Assembly (NCBI GenBank): GCA_041395165.1
Contig: JAWLBA010000020.1
Coordinates: forward strand, 1 to 18,025
Reading direction: 5' to 3'
DNA from: JAIBCM01 sp041395165
GTDB lineage: Bacteria; Verrucomicrobiota; Verrucomicrobiia; JADLBR01; JAIBCM01
DNA length: 18,025 nt
A program made the translations under genes and the position numbers. Each line of letters starts with the position of its first letter. Position 1 is the first letter of the stretch. Positions 6,246-13,476 of this stretch are shown one piece after another. Under the pieces are notes generated by a model. It saw only the letters and a list, made by a program, of their open reading frames with translations. It searched no databases and had not been told where the DNA came from.

Positions 6246-7403
6246 ATGATTAAGATTTTTAGTCTGATTTTATTTTTTTTAAGTGCGGTTTGTATTTCCC
6301 GTGCGGAAGAAATTTTTCCAGCTTCCCAAATTAAAGCAGGAATGAAGGGGACAACTTATACGGTTTTACAAGGTACGAATGTTGTGCCATTGGAAACAGA
6401 AATTTTGGGAGTTTCAGAAGATTATTTGGGGCCGGGCAAGGATTTGATTATCGCTAAATTAGTAGATGAGAAAACGAAATTAACGGGTGCGGTTCATGGC
6501 ATGAGCGGAAGCCCTTTATATATTGATGGAAAATTGGTGGGAGCACTTTCGCGAAGAATCGCTATGTTTGAAAAAGACGGACATTGTGGGTTTACGCCGA
6601 TCGCCGACATGTTAACGATAAATCAAAAAGCTAAAAATGTTAAAATAGCTTCGCATCCTAAACGCTTTTTCCCTGGTTATTCGTGGCTGCAAAATGATGA
6701 AAAAAGTGGTTGGCTTTCTGTGCCTTTGAGTATGAGTGGTGTGTCGGGTTATGCTAAGAAAATAATAGATAAAATTTGGGAAGGCTCCGGTTTTTTTATG
6801 GCGTCGGGTGGCGGTGGGAGAGGACAATCTCAGCCAGGAGCTGAACTGTTGCCGGGTGCGCCGGTGTCAGTGGCTTTATTGACAGGCGATTTGCATATGG
6901 CGGGGACTGGAACTGTTACTTGGCGGCAAGGAGATCAGCTTTTAGCTTTTGGTCATCCCATGTTTGGTTGGGGCGATGTGGAGTTGCCGCTGTGTGAGGC
7001 GGAAATTGTTAGTACTGTTCCAAGTTATGAAATGCCCTATAAGTTGGCGAATGTTCGTCGCACGGTGGGGACTTTGACTCAGGATCGTCTTTCAGCAGTT
7101 GGCGGCGTTGTGGGGCCTATGCCGACTTTGCCTCGTTATCGTGTTACGGTGCAATGGGAAAATCAGCAGTCGAAAGTTTACGAAGGTAATTTTGTTTCGC
7201 ATGAACTTCTAACTCCAGTGATTTTGGCCAGCTTGGTGGGCAGTGTTTTATTGGAGAATGATGAGGCGAGTGCGAAATGGTCGGTTGCTTTAAAAGGGCA
7301 ATTAGCTCTTAAAGGTCATGAACCTTTAAATTTTGATGCTTTTTCAAGTGGTAATGAGAGGGATGTGATGGGTTTGATTTTTGGTGTAGCGCAACGTGGG
7401 TGA
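6246..7403 (+). CDS. SpoIVB-like S55 peptidase-related exported protein, N-terminal part
   Basis: A 385-residue exported protein with a signal peptide (hydrophobic 4-16, likely cleaved after SRA near residue 20). GAVHGMSGSPLYIDGKLVGA (81-100) is the S55 active-site serine region; Ser87 is the likely nucleophile by analogy with SpoIVB. A second conserved block, LLAFGHPMFGWGDVELPL (232-249), holds a Gly-His-Pro that may provide the histidine. In this order the Ser precedes the His, the reverse of Bacillus SpoIVB. A glycine-rich loop lies at 188-193. The start follows the hemL stop by two bases. The reading frame closes at 7403 near residue 385, where homologous proteins I recall would continue; the next open frame holds what looks like the rest. 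Confidence 0.8.
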   Translation: MIKIFSLILFFLSAVCISRAEEIFPASQIKAGMKGTTYTVLQGTNVVPLETEILGVSEDYLGPGKDLIIAKLVDEKTKLTGAVHGMSGSPLYIDGKLVGALSRRIAMFEKDGHCGFTPIADMLTINQKAKNVKIASHPKRFFPGYSWLQNDEKSGWLSVPLSMSGVSGYAKKIIDKIWEGSGFFMASGGGGRGQSQPGAELLPGAPVSVALLTGDLHMAGTGTVTWRQGDQLLAFGHPMFGWGDVELPLCEAEIVSTVPSYEMPYKLANVRRTVGTLTQDRLSAVGGVVGPMPTLPRYRVTVQWENQQSKVYEGNFVSHELLTPVILASLVGSVLLENDEASAKWSVALKGQLALKGHEPLNFDAFSSGNERDVMGLIFGVAQRG

Positions 7404-7998
7404 TTTGTATGGGCAACGTTTGGAGAAAGTGGAACCTGAATTTTTTGATGTGAATTTACAAGTGAAACCTAGCGAGTTGGTATTTGATGTGGAGTCTGTC
7501 CAAGTCGAACCGCAACGACCAGAGCCAGGACAAGAAATTAAGGTGCGTGTCATGTTGCGACCTAAGTATGGTGAGATTTTGCAGAAGAATTTCTCTTTTG
7601 TGTTGCCGGATCAATTTAATCATGGGGATGAGGTGACGTTGCAAGTTGCTAATGGCCAGCTTTTTTATTTTGAGGATCAGCAGGATGCTAGTTCCTTAAG
7701 ACGTTTTCCTTTTTGGCCTAGTAATGGCTCGGATAAAGCGGATTCGTTGCAGGATTTGTTGCAACAATGGAATCAACAACGGAGTGCTAGCGAGCTGGTT
7801 GTGCGATTATTGTCGCCGGAGATGGGCATGCGTTTTCGCGAGAAACGGTTGGAAAATTTGCCGCCTTCAGTGATGGGTGTATTAGCTAGTGTTGATAGCG
7901 ATTCTTCTCCGCTTTTTTCAAGTCGAGTTGTGGAAAAGAGCGTGAGGTTAGATGGAGAAATTACAGGAAAAACAGGAGTCACTTTTACAGTAAAATAA
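7396..7998 (+). CDS. C-terminal part of the S55-like protein in a shifted frame
   Basis: A 200-residue open frame in the +1 frame relative to the preceding gene, overlapping it by eight bases. It has no signal peptide, although its content is that of an exported protein: the pattern ESVQVEPQRPEPGQEIKVRV (37-56) is the beta-sandwich that, in single-chain members of this family as I recall them, follows the peptidase domain. So one protein of about 580 residues seems divided by a frame change between 7390 and 7403. A +1 shift at GGG-TGA would read straight through. The GTG at 7396 has no Shine-Dalgarno, which makes independent translation followed by export unlikely. It could reflect programmed frameshifting, a true inactivating mutation, or a sequence error. 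Confidence 0.6.
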   Translation: MGDLYGQRLEKVEPEFFDVNLQVKPSELVFDVESVQVEPQRPEPGQEIKVRVMLRPKYGEILQKNFSFVLPDQFNHGDEVTLQVANGQLFYFEDQQDASSLRRFPFWPSNGSDKADSLQDLLQQWNQQRSASELVVRLLSPEMGMRFREKRLENLPPSVMGVLASVDSDSSPLFSSRVVEKSVRLDGEITGKTGVTFTVK

Positions 7999-7999
7999 T

Positions 8000-10117
8000 A
8001 TGAAATGGATGCAAAGTAGCGTGCGGTTGATTGTCATTTTGGCGATGTTAGGAATAGAGTTGAGTGCGCAGCCTTCAGTGCGTGTGACGCATGAAAGATT
8101 TGAGACATGGTTAAAGGGTGAACCGCAAGGGGTGACTTTGGGGGAAGAAGGAGTTTTAAGCGTGGGATGGAAGTTGGAATCCGTTTTGAAAACGAATCTT
8201 TCTACAAAGGTTATTTGGTCGGCAGCGCGTGATTCGCAAGGGAACACTTTTTTAGCGGCAGGTGATGAGGGCAAGGTTTTTAAAGTTTCATCATCAGGCG
8301 AATTAATGGAGTGGGCGAAGTTCAAGGAGTCGCAAGTGACAGTTTTGGTTTTGGATGCGAAAGGAATATTATATGCCGCCACGGCTCCAGATGGCAAAGT
8401 GTATCGTGTTAAGGGTAAAGACTCAGTAGAGGAATATTTTGATCCTAAAGAAAAATATATTTGGGATTTGTTATGGAAGGGTAATGATTTGTATGTGGCG
8501 ACGGGCACGGAAGGAAAATTGTATCGAGTGACAGCATTGGGTCAGGGCGAGGTTTTTTATGATAGTAATGAGCCTAATTTACGTTGTTTGGCTCAGGATA
8601 AGAATGGTGATTTGCTCGTTGGCACGGAAGGTAAGGGTTTGGTTTTACAGGTGAAAGAAAAGGGTAAAGCGCTTGCACTTTTTGATGCGCCACGAAAAGA
8701 GGTTCGACAGATTGCTGTGGATGAAAATGGACGAATCGCATTTGCAGCTTTAGGATTGGAAGCAGCTAGTAAGCCGCAGCGCGCTAAAATTAATTCACTT
8801 CAAACTGAGGATAAATCTGCTAATGAAAAATCGGACAACTCCCAAAATGCGAATCAAAAGAATGGTGCAATGAATTCTTTTTTAAAGGGAAGTGCGCCTT
8901 CGTTGAGTCAAGAGCGAGGTGAGGTCTATCAGTTGGAGCAGCCTGGGTTTGCTACGGTTTTGTGGTCGGCGGATGCTTCGCCGCAGGCGTTGTTGCGTTA
9001 TCGGGGAGAGTGGTTGATTGGAACGGGTGATGACGGGTTTTTGTATGGGGTGAATGATCGAGGCGAAAAGCGTGTGGTGGCGCGAGCGCAATCGAATCAA
9101 ATTACGGTGTTGGTGAGTGATCGGGATAATTTATTTGCTGCTACGAGTAATGATGGAGGTTGGTGGGCTTTGAAACCGGCGGGAGATGAGGGCATTTATC
9201 AATCAGAAGTGATCGATAGCCAAGGATTCAGTCGATGGGGTGCTTTGCGAGTGAAGGGAGAGGTGGCGCGTGTGCGAACGCGAAGCGGTAATACTTTGGA
9301 GCCGGATAAAACATGGTATGATTGGGTGGAGTTGAAAGATCAAAAAGTTGCTAGTCCGGCAGCGCGCTATTTGCAATATGAGTTGTCATTAAAAACGGGT
9401 AGCGTGCGACGGGTCGATTTATTTTATACGCCCAAGAATTTAGCGCCACGAATCAATGCGATTGTTGCATTGCCATCGGGTATTGGTTATACGCCGATGT
9501 CTGATCCACCTCAACCGCCGCAGCAAAAGACGTTGCAACAATTGCTTAATTGGGATTTGTTTGAGATGCCTTCGTTTGATCGCACGCGCATGGCTCCCGA
9601 ATTGCGAGGAGGTTTGCAGACGATTGTTTGGTCAGCGAGCGATCCTAATTCTGATCAGTTGACGTATCAGTTGAGTTACCGCCGAGAAAATGAAAAAGAT
9701 TTTAAAGTTTTGGAGAAAGATTTGGAAGTAGCAGCTTATACTTTGGACACGATCGGGTGGGAGGATGGTATTTATTACTTTAAAGTTTCGGTGACGGATA
9801 AAAAAAGTAATGAGACGGATCCGTTGAGTGATGAAAAGATCAGTGAGGGCGTTTTGATTGATAATACAGCGCCGCAAATTGAGAAAATTTCTAGCAGCAA
9901 CGGTGTGATTGCTTTTCGTGCGCGTGATCAAGGGTCTTTAATTTGGGACGTCATGATTTCACGTGATGGAGTTGAGTTTACAGAAATTCAGCCTAAAGAT
10001 GGTGTGCTCGACTCTTCGGAGGAAACGTTTGAAGCTAAGGTGGGTACGGGAGAAAAACTTTTTATTCGTGTTCAAGATGAAGCTGGGAATTTGGCGAGCG
10101 CTAATTATAATCCGTAA
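8000..10117 (+). CDS. secreted beta-propeller protein with C-terminal beta-sandwich domains
   Basis: A 705-residue protein with a signal peptide (about 1-23, ending LSA). At least six propeller-type repeats follow the pattern strand - A/G-T - x-x-G - aromatic-x-V: GNTFLAAGDEGKVFKV (81), GILYAATAPDGKVYRV (122), NDLYVATGTEGKLYRV (162), GDLLVGTEGKGLVLQV (203), EWLIGTGDDGFLYGV (337) and DNLFAATSNDGGWWAL (376). The region 251-305 is a low-complexity insert rich in Lys, Asn, Gln and Ser. Residues about 395-478 resemble a discoidin-like sandwich, and 541-630 an Ig/FN3-like domain (SASDPNSDQLTYQL). No catalytic motif is evident; it is likely a periplasmic or surface binding protein. It begins one base after the split S55 protein, so the two probably act together. 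Confidence 0.8.
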   Translation: MKWMQSSVRLIVILAMLGIELSAQPSVRVTHERFETWLKGEPQGVTLGEEGVLSVGWKLESVLKTNLSTKVIWSAARDSQGNTFLAAGDEGKVFKVSSSGELMEWAKFKESQVTVLVLDAKGILYAATAPDGKVYRVKGKDSVEEYFDPKEKYIWDLLWKGNDLYVATGTEGKLYRVTALGQGEVFYDSNEPNLRCLAQDKNGDLLVGTEGKGLVLQVKEKGKALALFDAPRKEVRQIAVDENGRIAFAALGLEAASKPQRAKINSLQTEDKSANEKSDNSQNANQKNGAMNSFLKGSAPSLSQERGEVYQLEQPGFATVLWSADASPQALLRYRGEWLIGTGDDGFLYGVNDRGEKRVVARAQSNQITVLVSDRDNLFAATSNDGGWWALKPAGDEGIYQSEVIDSQGFSRWGALRVKGEVARVRTRSGNTLEPDKTWYDWVELKDQKVASPAARYLQYELSLKTGSVRRVDLFYTPKNLAPRINAIVALPSGIGYTPMSDPPQPPQQKTLQQLLNWDLFEMPSFDRTRMAPELRGGLQTIVWSASDPNSDQLTYQLSYRRENEKDFKVLEKDLEVAAYTLDTIGWEDGIYYFKVSVTDKKSNETDPLSDEKISEGVLIDNTAPQIEKISSSNGVIAFRARDQGSLIWDVMISRDGVEFTEIQPKDGVLDSSEETFEAKVGTGEKLFIRVQDEAGNLASANYNP

Positions 10118-10122
10118 AACTT

Positions 10123-10800
10123 ATGTTTTCGGTAAAAGAATTTTTGGATTTGACGCATTGTGAGCATCATCCTTTGTTTGAGTCAGCACAGTTTGTGTGG
10201 GATGCGTTGAAGCAGATTCCGAATTATCTCCAATTTCGGTTGAAACCCGCCTTTCACGGGTCTTTGGTGGGGCAACCTTTTATTGGGGAAAAGGTTTTTA
10301 TCGGAAAAGGAACAGTTGTTGAACACGGGGCTTTTATTAAAGGTCCGGCTTGGATCGGTGAAAATTGTCATATTCGCAGTGGATGTTACATTCGTGAAAA
10401 TGTGATTTTGGGTAATGGCGTGATTGCGGGAAATTCTTGTGAGTTTAAGAATTGTATTTTGCTGAATGAAAGTGAGGTGCCGCACTTTAGTTATGTGGGG
10501 GATTCGATTTTAGGTTATCGCGCGCATTTGGCCGCGGGCGTGATTTTAAGTAATTTGAAATTAACGCGAGATCATATTGTGATTCGTCATGCGGGTGAGA
10601 CGATTGACACGGGTCTTAATAAATTTGGTGCAGTTATCGGAGATGAAACAGAGGTGGGTTGCAATTCGGTGATTAGCCCTGGTTCGCTATTGGGAAAGCA
10701 TTGTTTGCTTTATCCGGGCACGCATTGGCGTGGGGTTTTGGAAGATGGTTCGATTGTGAAACAAGCCAAGACTCAACAAATTGTAAAACGTAATTTTTAG
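10123..10800 (+). CDS. left-handed beta-helix protein, GlmU C-domain-like acyltransferase
   Basis: This 225-residue protein carries hexapeptide repeats of the left-handed beta-helix (about 48-210), visible as I-G-x-x-x stretches such as FIGEKVFIGKGTVVEHGAFI and AWIGENCHIRSGCYI. The motif VPHFSYVGDSILGYR (118-132) is the GlmU acetyltransferase-like segment found in sugar-nucleotide pyrophosphorylases, and the later motif GAVIGDETEVGCNSVISPG (168-186) is also typical. There is no N-terminal nucleotidyltransferase domain, so it probably transfers an acetyl group to, or binds, a sugar-nucleotide or phosphosugar in the cytoplasm. The substrate is unknown. It begins five bases after the propeller gene and ends the long operon; no hairpin terminator is visible before the tRNA. 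Confidence 0.8.
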   Translation: MFSVKEFLDLTHCEHHPLFESAQFVWDALKQIPNYLQFRLKPAFHGSLVGQPFIGEKVFIGKGTVVEHGAFIKGPAWIGENCHIRSGCYIRENVILGNGVIAGNSCEFKNCILLNESEVPHFSYVGDSILGYRAHLAAGVILSNLKLTRDHIVIRHAGETIDTGLNKFGAVIGDETEVGCNSVISPGSLLGKHCLLYPGTHWRGVLEDGSIVKQAKTQQIVKRNF

Positions 10801-10845
10801 TTGCTGGCTTTTTTGAAGGTTTAATTTATTTTATTTTTTTTCTTG

Positions 10846-10936
10846 GGAAGGGTGGCTGAGTTGGTCTAAGGCACTCGACTCGAAATCGAGCGTGGCAGCG
10901 ATGTCACCGTGGGTTCAAATCCCACCCCTTCCGCCA
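10846..10936 (+). tRNA. tRNA-Ser(CGA)
   Basis: The 91-base sequence folds as a class II tRNA. The acceptor GGAAGGG (10846-10852) pairs with CCCTTCC, with G as discriminator and a genomically encoded CCA at 10934-10936. The anticodon arm CTCGA-CTCGAAA-TCGAG gives anticodon CGA, reading UCG serine codons. The long variable arm around GTGGCAGCGATGTCACC and the T arm GTGGG-TTCAAAT-CCCAC are intact. Confidence 0.97.
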
Positions 10937-11029
10937 AAATTGAAATGAAAAGGGCGAAATGAGATCACGGCAAAGAATCGACGGCGAATCAGAGCTGAGG
11001 TAGATCTTGTACAAAGAAATGAATTATTA

Positions 11030-11611
11030 ATGAGTTCACAATTTAAGTCTGCTCGACTTCAGTATTTTATTTTTCATAAGCCCTATGGAGTTTTAAGTCA
11101 GTTTACGGGTGAAGTGGGACAAAAGACTTTGGCGGATTTTCATTTGCCTAAAAATATTTATGCGGCGGGGCGCTTAGATAAAGATAGTGAAGGGCTGCTT
11201 TTGTTGACAAATGATGGCGATTTTATTCATCGTTTGTTAGAGCCTCGTTTTGCTCATCCGCGAACTTATTGGGTGCAGGTGGAAGGGGTGATGACTGACG
11301 AGGCTTTGAAAAAGTTGTGTGATGGCGTGATGATTCAGGGTTATTGCACGAAACCTTGTTTTGCAAAGTTATTGCCAATGACTTTCTCACTCCCGGACCG
11401 AGTCCCGCCAATTCGCTATCGAAAAAATATTCCGACGTGCTGGATTGAATTAACTTTAACTGAAGGCAAAAATCGGCAAGTGCGCCGAATGACAGCGCAA
11501 GTGGGTTATCCCACTTTACGACTCATTCGTGTTGCGATGGGTAAGTTAAATTTAGGCAATTTACTAGTAGGACAATGGCGTGAAATTGCTCTGAGTGAGT
11601 TAATTTCTTAG
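11030..11611 (+). CDS. RluE-like 23S rRNA pseudouridine synthase
   Basis: A 193-residue member of the RsuA/RluB/RluE group lacking an S4 domain, like RluE, which modifies U2457 of 23S rRNA. The catalytic motif AAGRLDKDSEGLLLLTNDG (45-63) contains Asp50, and the family start FHKPYGVLSQF (15-25) and ending GKNRQVRRMTAQVGYPTLRL are present. No Shine-Dalgarno is visible. It sits alone between the tRNA and the ABC operon on the same strand. Assignment to rluE rather than a sister paralogue is likely but not proven by sequence alone. Confidence 0.9.
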   Translation: MSSQFKSARLQYFIFHKPYGVLSQFTGEVGQKTLADFHLPKNIYAAGRLDKDSEGLLLLTNDGDFIHRLLEPRFAHPRTYWVQVEGVMTDEALKKLCDGVMIQGYCTKPCFAKLLPMTFSLPDRVPPIRYRKNIPTCWIELTLTEGKNRQVRRMTAQVGYPTLRLIRVAMGKLNLGNLLVGQWREIALSELIS

Positions 11612-11686
11612 TCTCCAGTAAAAAGGATAACGTTAATTAAAATAAAGCTAACAAAAATCTAGCTCGTTTGAATATCAGAACAAGAC

Positions 11687-11716
11687 TTGACGTCGAAGAA
11701 GAGGTTTGACTAAAAG
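11687..11716 (+). promoter_or_regulatory. candidate promoter of the ABC operon
   Basis: TTGACG (11687-11692) is followed after 18 bases by TAAAAG (11711-11716), a plausible sigma70 pair about 30 bases before the ATG at 11746. The -35 box is good, the -10 weak. It lies in the only gap (11612-11745) before the ABC genes, which otherwise shows nothing of note. Confidence 0.3.
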
Positions 11717-11745
11717 TAATAGGAAAAGCTTTTGATTGGAAAAAC

Positions 11746-12723
11746 ATGATCGAGGTTAAAAATTTATCGAAGACGTTTGGCACAAAAAAGGCAGTAGACG
11801 GAGTGTCATTTCGAGTGGAGAAAGGGGAGGTGTTAGGATTTTTGGGGCCGAATGGAGCCGGCAAGTCAACGACGATGCGAATGATTACTGGTTTTACTCC
11901 GCCAACGGCAGGGACCGCTCGGATTGGCGGGCATGATATTATAGAAAATCCGATTTCGGCTCAGCGGTTATTTGGTTATTTACCGGAAAATGCCCCTTCC
12001 TATGAGGAGTTAACAGTGCTCCAGTTTTTAAATTTTTCGGCTGAAATTCGAGGTTTGCGAGGAATGGAAAAACAAAAGGCGGTAGATCGAGCTTTGGAGA
12101 TGTGTTTCTTAACTTCGGTAAAACATCAGTTAATTGATACGCTTTCTAAAGGTTATCGTCATCGCACTTGTTTTGCGCAGTCCATTATTCATGATCCTGA
12201 GGTGTTGATCTTAGATGAGCCGACGGATGGGTTGGATCCGAATCAAAAACATGAGGTGCGCACATTGATTCGCAATATGGGGCAAAGCAAAGCCATTATT
12301 TTTTCCACGCATATTTTAGAGGAGGTGGAGGCGGTTTGCACGCGGGCTATTATTATTGATCGAGGCAAAATTGTCGCCAATGGAACGCCGCGTGAGTTGA
12401 AACAGCGTTCGCCTTTATCGGGTTCTATTTTATTAAAAATTTCTGGCGTTTTACGCGAAACATTAAAAGCGCGTTTGGCTGATGTCGCCCAAGTCAAAAA
12501 AATAAGTGAACCTGTTGGTGAAGGCAGACTATTTGAGGTTCGGTTATTTGCTAAAGAAGAATTAAATCGTGAATCTTTTAATCAAGCGGTGGTGGAAGCG
12601 ATTTTATCGGTGAATGGAACAATAATGGAGTTTCATGAAGAAGAAGGAAAATTGGATGAAGTTTTCCGTCATCTCACTTTGCCCGATACAGAAACACGAA
12701 AAATTCATGAGACTTTGATATGA
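11746..12723 (+). CDS. ABC transporter ATP-binding protein, GldA-like
   Basis: A 325-residue ATPase of the ABC-2 export class. Walker A is GPNGAGKS (34-41), Walker B LILDE (154-158), and the H-loop histidine lies in FSTHILEE (His189). The Q-loop position reads YLPEN (79-83), as in GldA/NatA-type ATPases. The signature motif is LSKGYRHR (133-140) rather than LSGGQ, a variation typical of this subgroup. An extra C-terminal domain (about 215-310) follows, as in GldA. It couples with the next gene by ATGA overlap and powers the permease encoded there; the whole four-gene module resembles the gliding or surface-assembly ABC systems of Bacteroidota, although it is found more widely. Confidence 0.9.
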   Translation: MIEVKNLSKTFGTKKAVDGVSFRVEKGEVLGFLGPNGAGKSTTMRMITGFTPPTAGTARIGGHDIIENPISAQRLFGYLPENAPSYEELTVLQFLNFSAEIRGLRGMEKQKAVDRALEMCFLTSVKHQLIDTLSKGYRHRTCFAQSIIHDPEVLILDEPTDGLDPNQKHEVRTLIRNMGQSKAIIFSTHILEEVEAVCTRAIIIDRGKIVANGTPRELKQRSPLSGSILLKISGVLRETLKARLADVAQVKKISEPVGEGRLFEVRLFAKEELNRESFNQAVVEAILSVNGTIMEFHEEEGKLDEVFRHLTLPDTETRKIHETLI

Positions 12724-13472
12724 AATCTTGGCCAGCTATTTTTACTATCGCGAAACGAGAGTTAATTGGATATTTTGCCTCGCCGATTGCCTTTATTTTT
12801 ATTGTGATATTTTTAATGTTAGCCGGTTTTTTTGCATTTATGATCGGCGGCTTTTTTGAGGCGGGTGAAGCAAGTTTAGCCAATTCCTTTTTTTTATGGC
12901 ATCCTTGGCTTTGGCTGTTTTTAGTGCCGGCTATCGGCATGCGGCTTTGGGCGGAAGAAAGGCGATCTGGGACCATTGAGTTGTTGATGACCATGCCAAT
13001 TGCTCCGTGGTGCACGATTGTAGGAAAATTTTTGGCGGCATGGGTGATTCTTGCGATTTCGTTGGTATTAACGTTTCCGATTGTTATCACGGTTTGTTAT
13101 TTGGGCGATCCCGATAAGGGCGCAATTGCAATGGGATATGTGGGCAGTTTTTTATTGGCTGGAGCTTATTTAGCAGTGAGCGAGATGACTTCGGCAATGA
13201 CACGAAATCAAATTGTGAGTTTTATTCTTTCAGTCGTGATTGGATTATTTTTAATTCTTGCAGGTTATCCTCCGGTGACAAATTTTCTTGTGAAAATTGC
13301 TCCGGATGCAAGTTGGCTAGTGGATGGTGTCGCATCTTTCAGTGTTATGACGCATTTTGAAAATTTTCGAAATGGTGTTTTGTATCTTGCTGATGTTATT
13401 TTCTTTTTTTCTTTGATGATTTTTTGTCTTTTTAGCACCAGTATTTTATTGCGTGGTTATCGCGCAGGATAG
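12720..13472 (+). CDS. ABC-2 type permease, GldF-like
   Basis: A 250-residue inner-membrane protein with about six membrane segments, starting with the amphipathic helix SWPAIFTIAKRELIGYF and the first segment from about 20 to 42. The coupling motif WAEERRSGTIELLMTMPI (78-95), where the ATPase binds, is characteristic of ABC-2 permeases. It starts within the ATPase stop codon (ATGA) and ends four bases before the most likely start of the GldG-like gene, with the stop TAG at 13470-13472. The cargo is unknown. Confidence 0.9.
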   Translation: MKSWPAIFTIAKRELIGYFASPIAFIFIVIFLMLAGFFAFMIGGFFEAGEASLANSFFLWHPWLWLFLVPAIGMRLWAEERRSGTIELLMTMPIAPWCTIVGKFLAAWVILAISLVLTFPIVITVCYLGDPDKGAIAMGYVGSFLLAGAYLAVSEMTSAMTRNQIVSFILSVVIGLFLILAGYPPVTNFLVKIAPDASWLVDGVASFSVMTHFENFRNGVLYLADVIFFFSLMIFCLFSTSILLRGYRAG

Positions 13473-13476
13473 AGTT

